Virus record (IMG/VR): IMGVR_UViG_3300042090_000670
Coordinates: 1-34,432 of that record
Source: a virus
DNA: 34,432 nt
Strand: one strand, 5' to 3'
The position numbers and the translations under genes are program-made. Positions 12,776 through 21,419 of this stretch are shown piece by piece; within the stretch, counting starts at the first letter, position 1, and each line of letters begins with the position of its first letter. Below the pieces are notes generated by a model. The model was not told the origin of the DNA, did not search any database, and saw only the letters and a list, made by a program, of their open reading frames with translations.

Positions 12776-13699
12776 ATGGCCACAAATATTATGAGAAATA
12801 CCGACTTCCGGAGTATCGTCGAGCCGATACTCAACGAGGAGTTCGACGGCGTTTACGATCAGCGCAAGGACGAATATCTGCAGGTGTTCAAGGTCAAGAC
12901 CGGCATTCCGCGCGACCGTCACGAAGAGCCAGTTCTGTTCGGTTTCGGGGCTGCGCCCGAGCTTCCCGAAGGCATGCCGGTCACCTACCAGGCTGGCGGC
13001 GTTCTGTTCCTGAAGGAGTATTTTTACAAGCGCTACGGACTTGCGTTCGCCCTGACTTCAACGCTGATCGAGGACGGCGACCATATCCGCATCGGCTCGG
13101 TCTATTCGCAGCATCTGGCGCAGTCCTTGATCGAAACCAAGGAAGATTTGTGCGTCAGTGTTATCAACACCGCCTTCAGTTCGTCCTATCCGGGTGGCGA
13201 CGGCGTTTCGTTCGGCAACTCAGCACATCCCATTGCGGTCGGCACTACAAGCAATATACTGGCAACTTCCTCCGCGCTCTCGCAGACCTCTGCCGAGCAG
13301 ATGCTGATTACGGTTCGCGCCAATGGCGTCGATAACAACAACAAGAAAATCCATCTGGAGCCGTCGAGCCTGATCGTCGCTCCTGCCAACGAGTTTCAGG
13401 GCGAAGTGATCGTGAAATCGGTTCTTCGTTCCGGCACGGCCAACAACGACCTCAACGCCATCAAGTCGCGCGGTTACCTATCGAAGGGCGTTGCGGTGTT
13501 TACCCGCATGACCTCGGCCACGCAATGGGGCGTTCATAACTCGAACGTGCCATTCGGCATGCAGGTCGTAATGCGCAAGGCGCTCAAGAAAAGCATGGAG
13601 GGCGATTTCGAGACCGACTCATGGCGCTATAAGGCGATTGAGCGGTACGATGTCGGGTTCACTGATTGGCGCTCTGCCTTTTGGACGCCGGGGTCATAG
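12776..13699 (+). CDS. Major capsid protein (HK97-like fold expected)
   Basis: The ATG at 12776 follows AGGGAGC. The 307-aa product has the features of a family of podophage and Mu-like head proteins: SQHLAQSLIETKEDLCVSVI (about 110-130), HLEPSSLIVAPANEFQGEVI, SVLRSGTANNDLNAIKSRG and a C-terminal YKAIERYDVGFTDWRSAF. These conserved positions (SGTANND, ERYDVGFTD) are diagnostic in my recollection. It forms the icosahedral shell with the scaffold gene about 3.4 kb upstream. No N-terminal delta domain long enough for proteolytic removal is obvious. Confidence 0.92.
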   Translation: MATNIMRNTDFRSIVEPILNEEFDGVYDQRKDEYLQVFKVKTGIPRDRHEEPVLFGFGAAPELPEGMPVTYQAGGVLFLKEYFYKRYGLAFALTSTLIEDGDHIRIGSVYSQHLAQSLIETKEDLCVSVINTAFSSSYPGGDGVSFGNSAHPIAVGTTSNILATSSALSQTSAEQMLITVRANGVDNNNKKIHLEPSSLIVAPANEFQGEVIVKSVLRSGTANNDLNAIKSRGYLSKGVAVFTRMTSATQWGVHNSNVPFGMQVVMRKALKKSMEGDFETDSWRYKAIERYDVGFTDWRSAFWTPGS

Positions 13700-13712
13700 A
13701 TCGTTATTTATC

Positions 13713-13730
13713 AATGACTTAACAGTCATT
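13713..13730. promoter_or_regulatory. Perfect 7-bp inverted repeat after the capsid gene
   Basis: AATGACT (13713-13719) and AGTCATT (13724-13730) flank TAAC. The hairpin sits in the 45-base gap between the capsid gene and the next ribosome site (CGGGAG). There is no T-run, so termination would be weak. An mRNA stabilising or processing hairpin that sets high capsid expression is an alternative. Confidence 0.45.
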
Positions 13731-13744
13731 CGGGAGTAAGTAAA

Positions 13745-14470
13745 ATGCCCTTGCAAGATGACACTTATCTAGCCTGTAACGATGTCGCTGTTCAGGGCGG
13801 CGTTAATGCCGGGGCCGTCACCACTGGCGTCGGGCCAGTGGGTCGGGTATTCGTTTACGATATTGTTCCCCTTGCGCTTCTGGCCAATAACCTTGCCACA
13901 TCGCAATCTCCCGGCACCGCCGCGTTGACGTTGGCGGCAGGAACCGGCGTAACCACGGCGACGGTGAACGGCCAGACTGTGTTGCAGCTTGACGTTCCGC
14001 GCATCCTGCGGTTTGTGTCGGGCGGAAACGACACGGGCATTACCTTCAATGTGGTCGGCTACGATTTTTACGGGCAGCCGATGCACGAGAACGTCACCGG
14101 AGCCTCGAACAGCACGGCATCGGGCGCAAAGGCATGGTGGCAGGTTCTGTCGATTACGCCGAGCGCCGGCGTGTCCTCGACCATTACCGTGGGGACTGGG
14201 GATGTGTTCGGATTGCCGTTCTACCTGAAAGATAAAACCTACGCCTTGGGCGTTCAGTGGAACAATACGCTGGCAAAGGATACGGGGACGCTGACGACTG
14301 GCGTCACGACAACGCCAAGCGCGACGACCGGGGACGTGCGCGGAACATATGCCCCCTCGACTGGCGCATCCGACGGCACCAAGCGCCTTGTCTTCGCCCA
14401 GATAATTTCGGCTGCCCAGACCGGGGCGAGCGCAACGCGCTCGGCTATTCTCGGCGCAACGCAATTCTAG
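13745..14470 (+). CDS. Virion-type protein, first of two tandem paralogues
   Basis: The ATG at 13745 follows CGGGAG. The 241-aa product is rich in Thr, Ala and Gly, as expected for a beta-sandwich surface protein. Segments shared with the next gene include GPVGRVFVYDI, SGGNDTGITFNVVGYDFYGQPM and GDVRGTYAPSTGASDGTKRL. No enzyme motif is seen. Position right after the major capsid gene suggests a head fibre, decoration or head-tail protein; I do not know a named family. Confidence 0.75.
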   Translation: MPLQDDTYLACNDVAVQGGVNAGAVTTGVGPVGRVFVYDIVPLALLANNLATSQSPGTAALTLAAGTGVTTATVNGQTVLQLDVPRILRFVSGGNDTGITFNVVGYDFYGQPMHENVTGASNSTASGAKAWWQVLSITPSAGVSSTITVGTGDVFGLPFYLKDKTYALGVQWNNTLAKDTGTLTTGVTTTPSATTGDVRGTYAPSTGASDGTKRLVFAQIISAAQTGASATRSAILGATQF

Positions 14471-14479
14471 GATGAACCC

Positions 14480-15253
14480 ATGACGCAATTCTCCGACGAT
14501 CTCTACCTCGGCAACGCCAATTTCGGTCAATCAACCCAGGGATTTCCAAATTTCGGCTTCGGGCGCCAGGCGTTTCCGTTCGGGTATGGCGGCATCGGTC
14601 TAGGCCCGATGGGGCGGTTTTTCTATTACGATATTCAGCCCCTAACGAAGAACGCCACGGCTCTTGCGGCCTCGCAGACGCCTGGTTCGTCGGCGCTGAC
14701 GCTCTCGGCCGGCACTGGCGTTACGGCTGTGACCGATCCGACCGGAACCGTTCGTTATACATTCGATGTGGCGCGCTGTGTCACCGTGACAAGCGGCGGC
14801 AACGATACGGGGATCAATTTCCTCATCAAGGGTTATGACATTTACGGCCAGCCGATGTCGCAGGCGCTCACCGGCGCATCGGGCGCGGCTGCGACCACAA
14901 CCAAGGCTTTTTACAGCGTTACCTCAATAACGCCATCAGGCGCAGTGGCGACTACTGCTACTGCCGGTTCTGCGGATATATTCGGGCTGCCTGTCGCTCT
15001 AACCAACGGCGTCTATATGGCCAGCGTGAAATGGGGAACGGCCATCACTACTCTTGGCAACGACACCGGCACCTTGGTAGTGGCCGATGCGACCAATCCG
15101 GCAACCACCACCACGGGCGACGTGCGCGGCACCTACGCGCCAAGCGGGGCTTCTGACGGAACCAAGAGATTGATTCTTTCCCAGATCACGCCCGCAACTC
15201 AATGCGGCCCAACGGCAACGGTTGCCGCCATTCTCGGACAGGCACAGGTTTAG
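14480..15253 (+). CDS. Virion-type protein, second of two tandem paralogues
   Basis: The ATG at 14480 begins 10 bases after the previous stop. The 257-aa product aligns with the preceding protein over most of its length: GPMGRFFYYDI, SGGNDTGINFLIKGYDIYGQ and GDVRGTYAPSGASDGTKRL. Its N-terminus differs, being Gly/Phe-rich (FPNFGFGRQAFPFGYGG, about 22-38). The pair most likely arose by tandem duplication and then diverged, perhaps to occupy two sites on the virion. No catalytic residues are evident. Confidence 0.75.
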   Translation: MTQFSDDLYLGNANFGQSTQGFPNFGFGRQAFPFGYGGIGLGPMGRFFYYDIQPLTKNATALAASQTPGSSALTLSAGTGVTAVTDPTGTVRYTFDVARCVTVTSGGNDTGINFLIKGYDIYGQPMSQALTGASGAAATTTKAFYSVTSITPSGAVATTATAGSADIFGLPVALTNGVYMASVKWGTAITTLGNDTGTLVVADATNPATTTTGDVRGTYAPSGASDGTKRLILSQITPATQCGPTATVAAILGQAQV

Positions 15254-15263
15254 GAGGCATATC

Positions 15264-15590
15264 ATGGAACACGGCCATAAATTCCCCAAAGAGCACGGTT
15301 TTACAGGTTCGGCGAACACCTCGAAAGAGCATCGTCCTTCCATTCCGGGTTTTCCGCGCGGCCAGAACATGCCTGATGCAGGAACCGAACCCACAGGCTC
15401 AATCGATCAGATGGATGGACCCGCTGCGATGCCGGTGGCGCAAATGAAGCAAGGCGGTCGCGCACACAAAAAGAATTACGCGCATGGCGGCAGGATCGAG
15501 CACGACGATCATCCCAAGCACGATTCGCACAGTTCGTACGATAAGCATGGATTTCATATCCACAACATGAAAAAGGGCGGTTGCGTCTGA
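15264..15590 (+). CDS. Histidine-rich small protein with GG motifs, 108 aa
   Basis: The ATG at 15264 follows AGGAGG. The product has 13 His in 108 residues, seven of them clustered in 80-100 (HDDHPKHDSHSSYDKHGFH). Paired glycines sit in basic contexts (KQGGRAHKKN at 62-71, AHGGRIEHDD at 73-82, KKGGCV at the end). The paired-glycine style recurs in the large internal proteins further right. Metal binding is plausible from the His cluster. No family is recognised. Its stop overlaps the next start. Confidence 0.68.
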   Translation: MEHGHKFPKEHGFTGSANTSKEHRPSIPGFPRGQNMPDAGTEPTGSIDQMDGPAAMPVAQMKQGGRAHKKNYAHGGRIEHDDHPKHDSHSSYDKHGFHIHNMKKGGCV

Positions 15591-15766
15591 TGCCGTCCCT
15601 CTCCCGCGCCCAGAACCGCTTTTTTCATGAAATGGAAGAAAATCCGGCGGTGCGCAAGCGGCGTGGCGTCTCGCTAAAGGTTGCGCGGGAATTTGTGAAC
15701 GCAGACAGGGGCCGCAAGATCGGCAAGCTACCGGCCCGCAAACGGAAAAGGGTGGCTTCTCGCTGA
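15590..15766 (+). CDS. Small basic phage protein (DUF3008-like), 58 aa
   Basis: The ATG at 15590 overlaps the preceding stop (TGATG). The product reads SRAQNRFFHEMEENPAVRKR, then GVSLKVAREFVNADRGRKI and a Lys/Arg-rich tail. This resembles the short DUF3008-type proteins seen in phages and bacteria (SRAQ-RF-motif, then VAKEF). The function of that family is unknown. The high positive charge would suit nucleic-acid contact, which is speculation. Confidence 0.65.
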   Translation: MPSLSRAQNRFFHEMEENPAVRKRRGVSLKVAREFVNADRGRKIGKLPARKRKRVASR

Positions 15767-15787
15767 TAAGCCACGCGGAGACATGGC

Positions 15788-16885
15788 GTGAGCACAAGCG
15801 GAACCGTATCCCAGACCGTCATTCTGGTGAAAGATATCATCGAGCAGGCCGCGCGGCGCTGCGGACGGCTGCCGGGTTCGCTTAATTCCGAAGAACTGTT
15901 CACCTCGAGAACGAATCTTTACCTGATCCTGTCGTCGCTGTGCAATCGCGGCGCGCCGCTATGGACGGTCGAGAAGATCGTTCTCGGCCTCAATCTTCTG
16001 CAAAACCTTCTGGTTTTTCCGGCCGGCACCATTGATCTGCGGACGGTTCTGTACCGCTATAATGTGTTGCCTTCTGGCGGTACCGCATCCTCAAGCGCTG
16101 GAGGTAACGCCGCTAACGCTTTCGACCAGAACCTTGCAACCGCCTGCGCACAGACGGCGCCGAATGGAAATATCAGCTATAATTTTGGCCAGCAGGTCAC
16201 GATACCGACGGTCGGTTTTCTTCCTGCGGCAACACTGACTCTTAACCCGGTTTATGAATGGTCGAATGATGGATTGACGTGGACGGAAATCGCTCAGGCC
16301 TCCACCGGGGGCGGAACGACCGGCACGTTTGGCAGTGGCACCTATGAGCAGGGCGTGTGGTACTGGCAGGATATTCCGCAGCCTGTCTCGGCCCAATACT
16401 GGCGCCTGCGCGAAACAGGCGGCGGAACGCTGAATATTACCGAGCTTGTGTTCGGCCAGCCCGCAAACGAAATAACCGTCGCCCGCAGCAACGCAGATGA
16501 TTACCAGAATTTGCCGAACAAGAATATCGTCTCCGGCAACCAGCGCCCCTTGCAATACTGGTTCGACCGCCAGATCGTCCCGCAGGCGTGGCTATGGCCG
16601 CCCAGCGGGTATTCCTTCAATACCTTGATCTGCTGGGCGCGCAGGCAGATTCAGGATGTCGGCACGTTTACCAATCAATTGGAAATTCCTGATCGATGGA
16701 CTGATGCGATTATTTGGGCTTTGGCCGAGGCCTGTTCGCATGAATTTCAGGGAGTGCAGTTGCAGCGCATTCCGCTGATCGCCCAAAAATCGGCGCAGGC
16801 GCAGCAATTGGCTTGGACGGAAGAGCGCGATAATTCGCCCGTGCTATATGAAGTCAACCTTACGCCTTATACGAGGAGCCGATAA
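15788..16885 (+). CDS. Tail/connector protein with inserted discoidin-like domain
   Basis: The GTG at 15788 follows GGAG. The 365-aa protein has two parts. The outer part (about 1-92 and 226-365) matches podophage connector or tail proteins: LPNKNIVSGNQRPLQYWFDR, then IQDVGTFTNQLEIPDRW and DAIIWALAEACS. Residues about 95-225 form a beta-sandwich resembling F5/8 type C (discoidin, galactose-binding-like) domains: AFDQNLATACAQTAPNGNIS, YEWSNDGLTWTEI and SAQYWRLRETGGGTLNITEL. The inserted domain could bind glycans at the head-tail joint or be structural. It is followed without gap by the next gene. Confidence 0.75.
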   Translation: MSTSGTVSQTVILVKDIIEQAARRCGRLPGSLNSEELFTSRTNLYLILSSLCNRGAPLWTVEKIVLGLNLLQNLLVFPAGTIDLRTVLYRYNVLPSGGTASSSAGGNAANAFDQNLATACAQTAPNGNISYNFGQQVTIPTVGFLPAATLTLNPVYEWSNDGLTWTEIAQASTGGGTTGTFGSGTYEQGVWYWQDIPQPVSAQYWRLRETGGGTLNITELVFGQPANEITVARSNADDYQNLPNKNIVSGNQRPLQYWFDRQIVPQAWLWPPSGYSFNTLICWARRQIQDVGTFTNQLEIPDRWTDAIIWALAEACSHEFQGVQLQRIPLIAQKSAQAQQLAWTEERDNSPVLYEVNLTPYTRSR

Positions 16886-17241
16886 TGTGGGCCTCCGGCA
16901 AAGCCGCGATAGCGATATGCGACCGGTGCAATTTCAAGAAACCATATATGGAACTGCGTGCCGACGGCAACAGCCCCGGCTTGCGCGTATGCAATGATTG
17001 CTGGGATCCTCTCAATCCATGGCGTCTTCCCGCAATCCAGCCTGACGCCATTGCCTTGCGTTTTCCACGTCCGGACACCTTCATCGGCACCAACGGGCAG
17101 AACCTGACTTATTATGACCTGACCCAAAGCGCACCTCCCGGTTCGCCCTTCTACGGCGGCAGCGGATTATATATCATGCTTGAGGACGGCAGCGGGTCGA
17201 TAGGGCTTGAGAACCAGCAAGCCGGAATAGGGATGCAATAA
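16885..17241 (+). CDS. Zinc-ribbon phage structural-module protein, 118 aa
   Basis: The ATG at 16885 overlaps the previous stop (TAATG), with GAGGAG upstream. The N-terminus is MWASGKAAIAICDRCNFKKP with C12-x2-C15 and C36-x2-C39 (VCNDCWDPLNPW), a clear zinc ribbon. After about residue 45 the protein is Pro/Gly-rich (RFPRPDTFIG, then GSGLYIMLEDGSG). I recall proteins with this N-terminus in the tail modules of other phages, always hypothetical. The stop overlaps the start of the following gene. Confidence 0.75.
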   Translation: MWASGKAAIAICDRCNFKKPYMELRADGNSPGLRVCNDCWDPLNPWRLPAIQPDAIALRFPRPDTFIGTNGQNLTYYDLTQSAPPGSPFYGGSGLYIMLEDGSGSIGLENQQAGIGMQ

Positions 17242-17717
17242 TGGCCGCGCCGAGCCAGATATCGCCGAGCACCATTCCGTTGCCGGGGGAAACGATCAGC
17301 CAGATGCCAGCGGCGATGTTGCCGCTGTCGTTGCAGGAATTAATTCCGCTTGTCCAGAATGGCGCGAACGTAAAAACGCCGCTGAGGAACGTCATCTCGT
17401 CCGGCGGCGGCGGCATAACCTCGGCCGTACAAATAGAAGCCGGAGCGACCGGCGCAACGGCAGCTTTCAATTCCATTAATCTATGGAATAGCGCCACGGC
17501 AAGCAATAAAACACAACCGATACCTACTGCTATCGGCTCTTTTGCGGTTATCTTTATAATGGATCAATATGGCCTCAACGCGCCAGCAGGAGGCGCTTAT
17601 CCTTATCCTATTACGGCCGTCCCGCTCTCGGGAAGTGTCATCGGATTAAATCAGGTGTATACCAATGGCGGCTCGATTATGCTTATCGATACGCCGTTCG
17701 GCTGGGTATCGCTTTAA
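17241..17717 (+). CDS. Probable structural protein, 158 aa
   Basis: The ATG at 17241 overlaps the stop before it. The N-terminus (STIPLPGETISQMPAAMLPL) and SLQELIPLVQNGANVKTPL recall the short trimer-forming heads of phage fibre or adaptor proteins, where Q-N-G-x-x-x-TPL type segments are common. The remainder is beta-rich. No enzyme signature is visible. A minor tail or fibre-attachment protein is the best inference. Confidence 0.6.
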   Translation: MAAPSQISPSTIPLPGETISQMPAAMLPLSLQELIPLVQNGANVKTPLRNVISSGGGGITSAVQIEAGATGATAAFNSINLWNSATASNKTQPIPTAIGSFAVIFIMDQYGLNAPAGGAYPYPITAVPLSGSVIGLNQVYTNGGSIMLIDTPFGWVSL

Positions 17718-17730
17718 CAGGAGGAAAGAC

Positions 17731-18075
17731 ATGAGACCTATCGTACTGACGGCCCCGGCAGCAACCGGAGCAAGTTCGCCCGCGGTGATGGATTATCATC
17801 AGGCCCCGGCCAATATCGGGCTGAGCATAGAATTTCCATCCGGAGCATCCGCGACCTGCAAAGTGCAGTACACCTACGACGATCCTTATGACAGTTATGC
17901 GACGGACTGGAACACGAATGCCGTCTGGCAAGACCATCCGATCCTCACCGGCATTACGTCAAATTCTTCCGACTGGATCAATGCGCCCGTGCGCGGCATC
18001 AGGCTTTACAATACTGCGTGGAGTTCGGGCCAACCGACGCTGATTATCGTGCAGGCCGGGGGCATGAGCGGATAA
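17731..18075 (+). CDS. Conserved phage structural protein, 114 aa
   Basis: The ATG at 17731 follows AGGAGG. The product is a small beta protein: MRPIVLTAPAATGASSPAVM, then VQYTYDDPYDSYATDW and WINAPVRGIRLYNTAW, ending TLIIVQAGG. Proteins with this plan (strand, YTxDD, xxPVxAIRL, VIQAG) are common single-domain hypotheticals in phage tail modules. The role is unknown. Its stop overlaps the next ATG by one base. Confidence 0.72.
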   Translation: MRPIVLTAPAATGASSPAVMDYHQAPANIGLSIEFPSGASATCKVQYTYDDPYDSYATDWNTNAVWQDHPILTGITSNSSDWINAPVRGIRLYNTAWSSGQPTLIIVQAGGMSG

Positions 18076-18785
18076 TGGTGGCAGCGGCTACATACACAAC
18101 TTTGGTCGCCGATCTTGAGGCGTATCTCGCGCGTCAGGATGCGAATATCCTCAATCAGATTCCGCGTTTCATTTTGCTCGCGCAGCTTCGCATTCCGCGT
18201 GAAATGAAAATCCTGGGGTTCAGGGAGGAAGTAGTCGGTAATTTCGACGGCACCGCGCAATCGAGCGGCATCATGGCAAAACCGTCCGACTGGCGCAAAA
18301 CTATCGGGTTTTACATCGGAACCGGTGCCGGGAACAACACGCATACGCCGGTTTTCGAGCGCACCTACGAATACATTCGTTGCGTCTATCCCGATCCGAC
18401 GGCGCAGGGAAACCCTGCAAACGAGCAGTTTTACTATGCCGACGCAGATTATCAGCATTGGCTGATCGGCCCTTCGCCCGCCGGAGCCTATCCGTTCAAG
18501 ATCGATTATTACGGCAGCCTCTCTTTTCTCGATGATGAAAATCAGACAAACTGGCTCACCACCTATGCTTACGATCTGCTCTTATATGCCTGTCTCATGG
18601 AGGCCATTCCGTTCGTCAAGACGGACGAGCGCATTCCGGTATGGCAATCGATGTACGCGCAAGCGAAACAGGCTTTCCAGATGATGGAGCTTGAAGGGTT
18701 ATACGATACGGGCCAGATTACAGGCGAACCCATGAACCAGCCGCCGCCGACCGCCATTTCACCGCCACCGCCGAGGACGACATGA
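18075..18785 (+). CDS. Head-tail adaptor protein (SU10-type)
   Basis: The ATG at 18075 gives 236 aa; the frame is open further left but the coupling TAATG decides the start. The N-terminal helices (TLVADLEAYLARQD, then LNQIPRFILLAQLRIPREMK) and the C-terminal helical part (NWLTTYAYDLLLYACLMEA, then VKTDERIPVWQSMYAQAKQA) match adaptor proteins of podovirus-like phages such as SU10. The middle has ADADYQHWLIGPSPAGAYPF. These proteins form a ring under the portal and connect it to the tail nozzle. The C-terminus is Pro-rich and overlaps the fibre gene start. Confidence 0.82.
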   Translation: MVAAATYTTLVADLEAYLARQDANILNQIPRFILLAQLRIPREMKILGFREEVVGNFDGTAQSSGIMAKPSDWRKTIGFYIGTGAGNNTHTPVFERTYEYIRCVYPDPTAQGNPANEQFYYADADYQHWLIGPSPAGAYPFKIDYYGSLSFLDDENQTNWLTTYAYDLLLYACLMEAIPFVKTDERIPVWQSMYAQAKQAFQMMELEGLYDTGQITGEPMNQPPPTAISPPPPRTT

Positions 18786-21331
18786 AAAAATCCCTTGCCG
18801 CCTTGCTGATTCTTGTGTGTCTCGCCGGCGTGGCGCGAGCATCCGGCTTTACTTCCGTCTTCGGAGGAAGCCCCGTCAATCCCAGCGACGTTTCCTACGC
18901 CGCCTATTCGTTCGGCGCCAATCTGGCGCTAAGCTGGCCGCAATTCCCAAGCGCACAAACCAGCACCGCCGCGCGGTTCATGAGCCTCACCGCGACGACA
19001 ACCGGCCTCGATGTTTCGCTGCCGGACGCTACGTTGCAAAGCGTAGGCTTCGATACGATCATATCGAATCCAGGCTCCAATACATTCACAGTCACCGATT
19101 ACGACGGCGATACGGTCGCCTCGATAGCGGCCGGTCAAAGCTGGTACATACTCGAAGACGCAAATTCCACGCAGGCAGGAGGCTGGTTTATCGTCCAGTT
19201 CGGTAGCGGTACTTCGCAGGCGCAAGCCTCTCAGCTTGCCGGGTACGGATTGTTGGCGCTGTCCAGCACCCTCAATCTCAATCCGACTTCGAACATTGTC
19301 AGCACAAATACGAGTCTGACAACTTCCAGCCGCGCCCAACTTTACGTATGGGCCGGCGGCGCAGGCCAATTTTCGCTGCCGAGCGCGGCGAGCGCCGGAA
19401 ATGGTTTCTTTGTTGCTGTTGCGAATAACGGCTCCGGCACCCTGACGGTCGTGCCGAACGGATCGGATCAGATCGACGGAGCTTCCAGCAGTTCATTCCA
19501 GCCGACCCAATCGGCATTTATCCTCGATTCCGGCAGTTCGTGGACGACGGTAGGCAAGGGAATCCAGAATAATTTCGCCGTCACGCTGCTCAATCTCAAC
19601 GTCGCCGGATCGAGCAACGTAACCGAAACCTCGGCGCAGGCGCAGAACATCATTCAGCAATTCACCGGCGCTCTGACGGGGAATATACAGATCATCCTGC
19701 CAAGCACCGTGCAGCTTTATTTCATGTCGAACCAGACGACCGGCCCTTATACGGTCTCGGTGACGACTTCCGGCGGGACGCCGGTTATCATGCCGCAAGG
19801 GGCCAATTCGATCTTCTACTGCAACGGCACCAACATGCAGAACGCCTTTACCTATGTGGTGAGCGATTCGGTGGTGCTCAATCCGGGCTCGGCGGCAGCC
19901 CCGACGCTCGCGTGGACGACTAACCTGAATACGGGGCTTTATAGTCCGAATACCAACCAAAGCGGGTTCGCCTCGGCGGGCAGGGAGTCTGGGCAATTCG
20001 AAGGAAGTTCAAACGCTGTCAATTACTGGCGTCTGATCGGGAGCGCGACCGGCGTTCCGGTCGAGTTGGCGGCGGCAGGAACCGATACGAATGTCAGCCT
20101 TGAATTGTTGCCGCAGGCTGCCGGCGGAGTTGGCGTCGGCGTTGCGCCAACCGACAAATTCGATGTGGCGGGCGCAATCGGACTTACCTCGACTGCCTCC
20201 ACACCCGCGAACGGCGTTTATCTTTCGGGTGCCAATACACTGGATTTCAGCACCAATTCTTCCAAGGCCCTTGAAGTCAGCAGCGGTGGCGCGATTACGA
20301 CTGGCGTATGGAACGGAACTCCGGTTACCGTTCCCTACGGAGGAACTGGTGAGACGGGCTTCATTGCGAACGGAATTATTCTCGGCAACGGGACGTCTGC
20401 TCTGGGCGTCACTGCAACGGCGGCAAATTCCGCCCTTATCAGCAGCACAACTGGTGTTCCAGCGTGGAGCCAGACTCTTCCAATCGCCGTGCAATTGAAC
20501 ATCACGTCTCTCGGAGCGATAACGACCGGATCGCTCACCCTGAGCGGCACCACGACTTTGGGCAGCCTTAATCTTAATGGCGCCCTTGGCTTGACTGCCA
20601 CCACGGGAAGCGGTCCCGCAAATGGATTTTACTTGCCGGCGGCCAACAATATCGAGATTAACACCGGCAGCGCGAATGCGGTCAGAATTACCTCAACCGG
20701 CAGCACCGGAATCGGCACAGTGTCACCGGATCAAGCCCTTACGGTAGCGGGAGCCATTCACTCGACTACAAGCGGCTTTGAATTTCCGGATTCAACCTTT
20801 CAAACAACAAAGGGAATAACCGTACCGGAACAGTATCAATTGGCCGCCTTAACAACAGGCCCATATTATACGTCGCCTTCCGGCATTACTTCAGCGACGA
20901 ATTTCAAGTTTACTTTGGTCGGCGGCGGCGGCAGCGGAACAGGGAATGGTTCAGGAGGTTCCGGGGCTGCATGCGTTTATTTCATCAACGGCCTGTCGGC
21001 TACAACGACTTATGCGCTTACAATCGGGAGTGGCGGCTCGGTTGGAAATGGGGGCAATTCCACCCTTCAGATAGGCGCGACGACAGTAACGGCGTCCGGC
21101 GGCATTGAAGGCGGAAATTCAGGAGGCCAGGCCGGAACATGCACAAATGCCACATTATCGCTTGGATCTGGCCCGGGCGCTCCGGGTGCATCTGCCGGCT
21201 TCCTCGGCGGCGGCAATCCTTTCGGTAGCGGCGGTTCTCCGAATGCAAACGGATCAGGATTTGGGGGCGGCGGCGGGAACGGCACCACGACTGGTGCATC
21301 CGGAGGTCTTGTGATCGAATGGATTCAATGA
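18782..21331 (+). CDS. Tail fibre with N-terminal signal peptide and Gly-rich tip
   Basis: The ATG at 18782 overlaps the previous stop; GAGGA lies upstream. The 849-aa protein starts with a typical Sec signal (MKKSLAALLILVCLAGVARA, A-x-A cleavage site). It continues with a fibre N-domain known from podophages (VNPSDVSYAAYSFGANLALS, later AGYGLLALSSTLNL). Two copies of a fibre motif follow (NGVYLSGANTLDF near 476 and NGFYLPAANNIEI near 613). The last roughly 130 residues are extremely Gly-rich (FTLVGGGGSGTGNGSGGSG), like polyglycine adhesin tips of T-even type gp38. It should be a receptor-binding fibre. The signal peptide is unexpected in a protein that must join a cytoplasmic particle. Confidence 0.85.
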   Translation: MKKSLAALLILVCLAGVARASGFTSVFGGSPVNPSDVSYAAYSFGANLALSWPQFPSAQTSTAARFMSLTATTTGLDVSLPDATLQSVGFDTIISNPGSNTFTVTDYDGDTVASIAAGQSWYILEDANSTQAGGWFIVQFGSGTSQAQASQLAGYGLLALSSTLNLNPTSNIVSTNTSLTTSSRAQLYVWAGGAGQFSLPSAASAGNGFFVAVANNGSGTLTVVPNGSDQIDGASSSSFQPTQSAFILDSGSSWTTVGKGIQNNFAVTLLNLNVAGSSNVTETSAQAQNIIQQFTGALTGNIQIILPSTVQLYFMSNQTTGPYTVSVTTSGGTPVIMPQGANSIFYCNGTNMQNAFTYVVSDSVVLNPGSAAAPTLAWTTNLNTGLYSPNTNQSGFASAGRESGQFEGSSNAVNYWRLIGSATGVPVELAAAGTDTNVSLELLPQAAGGVGVGVAPTDKFDVAGAIGLTSTASTPANGVYLSGANTLDFSTNSSKALEVSSGGAITTGVWNGTPVTVPYGGTGETGFIANGIILGNGTSALGVTATAANSALISSTTGVPAWSQTLPIAVQLNITSLGAITTGSLTLSGTTTLGSLNLNGALGLTATTGSGPANGFYLPAANNIEINTGSANAVRITSTGSTGIGTVSPDQALTVAGAIHSTTSGFEFPDSTFQTTKGITVPEQYQLAALTTGPYYTSPSGITSATNFKFTLVGGGGSGTGNGSGGSGAACVYFINGLSATTTYALTIGSGGSVGNGGNSTLQIGATTVTASGGIEGGNSGGQAGTCTNATLSLGSGPGAPGASAGFLGGGNPFGSGGSPNANGSGFGGGGGNGTTTGASGGLVIEWIQ

Positions 21332-21338
21332 GGTTAAC

Positions 21339-21416
21339 ATGCTGGTTGTTTTTATCATTCTTGCTTTGATCGTCGCAGGTGGATTATTTCTTCATTGCGC
21401 CATGCCGCGCGAGTAA
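21339..21416 (+). CDS. Single-span membrane micropeptide, 25 aa
   Basis: The ATG at 21339 lies 8 bases after the fibre stop with GAGG upstream. The product is MLVVFIILALIVAGGLFLHC followed by AMPRE, essentially one transmembrane helix. It ends just before the nozzle gene at 21420. It could be a small membrane protein or merely a translated spacer that couples fibre and nozzle genes. No family is recognised. Confidence 0.5.
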   Translation: MLVVFIILALIVAGGLFLHCAMPRE

Positions 21417-21419
21417 AGA

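Noticed and set aside
13769-14530. Leftward frame of 253 codons
   Set aside because: It is antisense to the first tandem paralogue; the sense frame has conserved segments shared with the next gene.
20910-21331. Gly-rich stretch as a repeat or CRISPR-like array
   Set aside because: It has no regular spacing or conserved repeat unit at DNA level and is explained as the fibre tip coding region.
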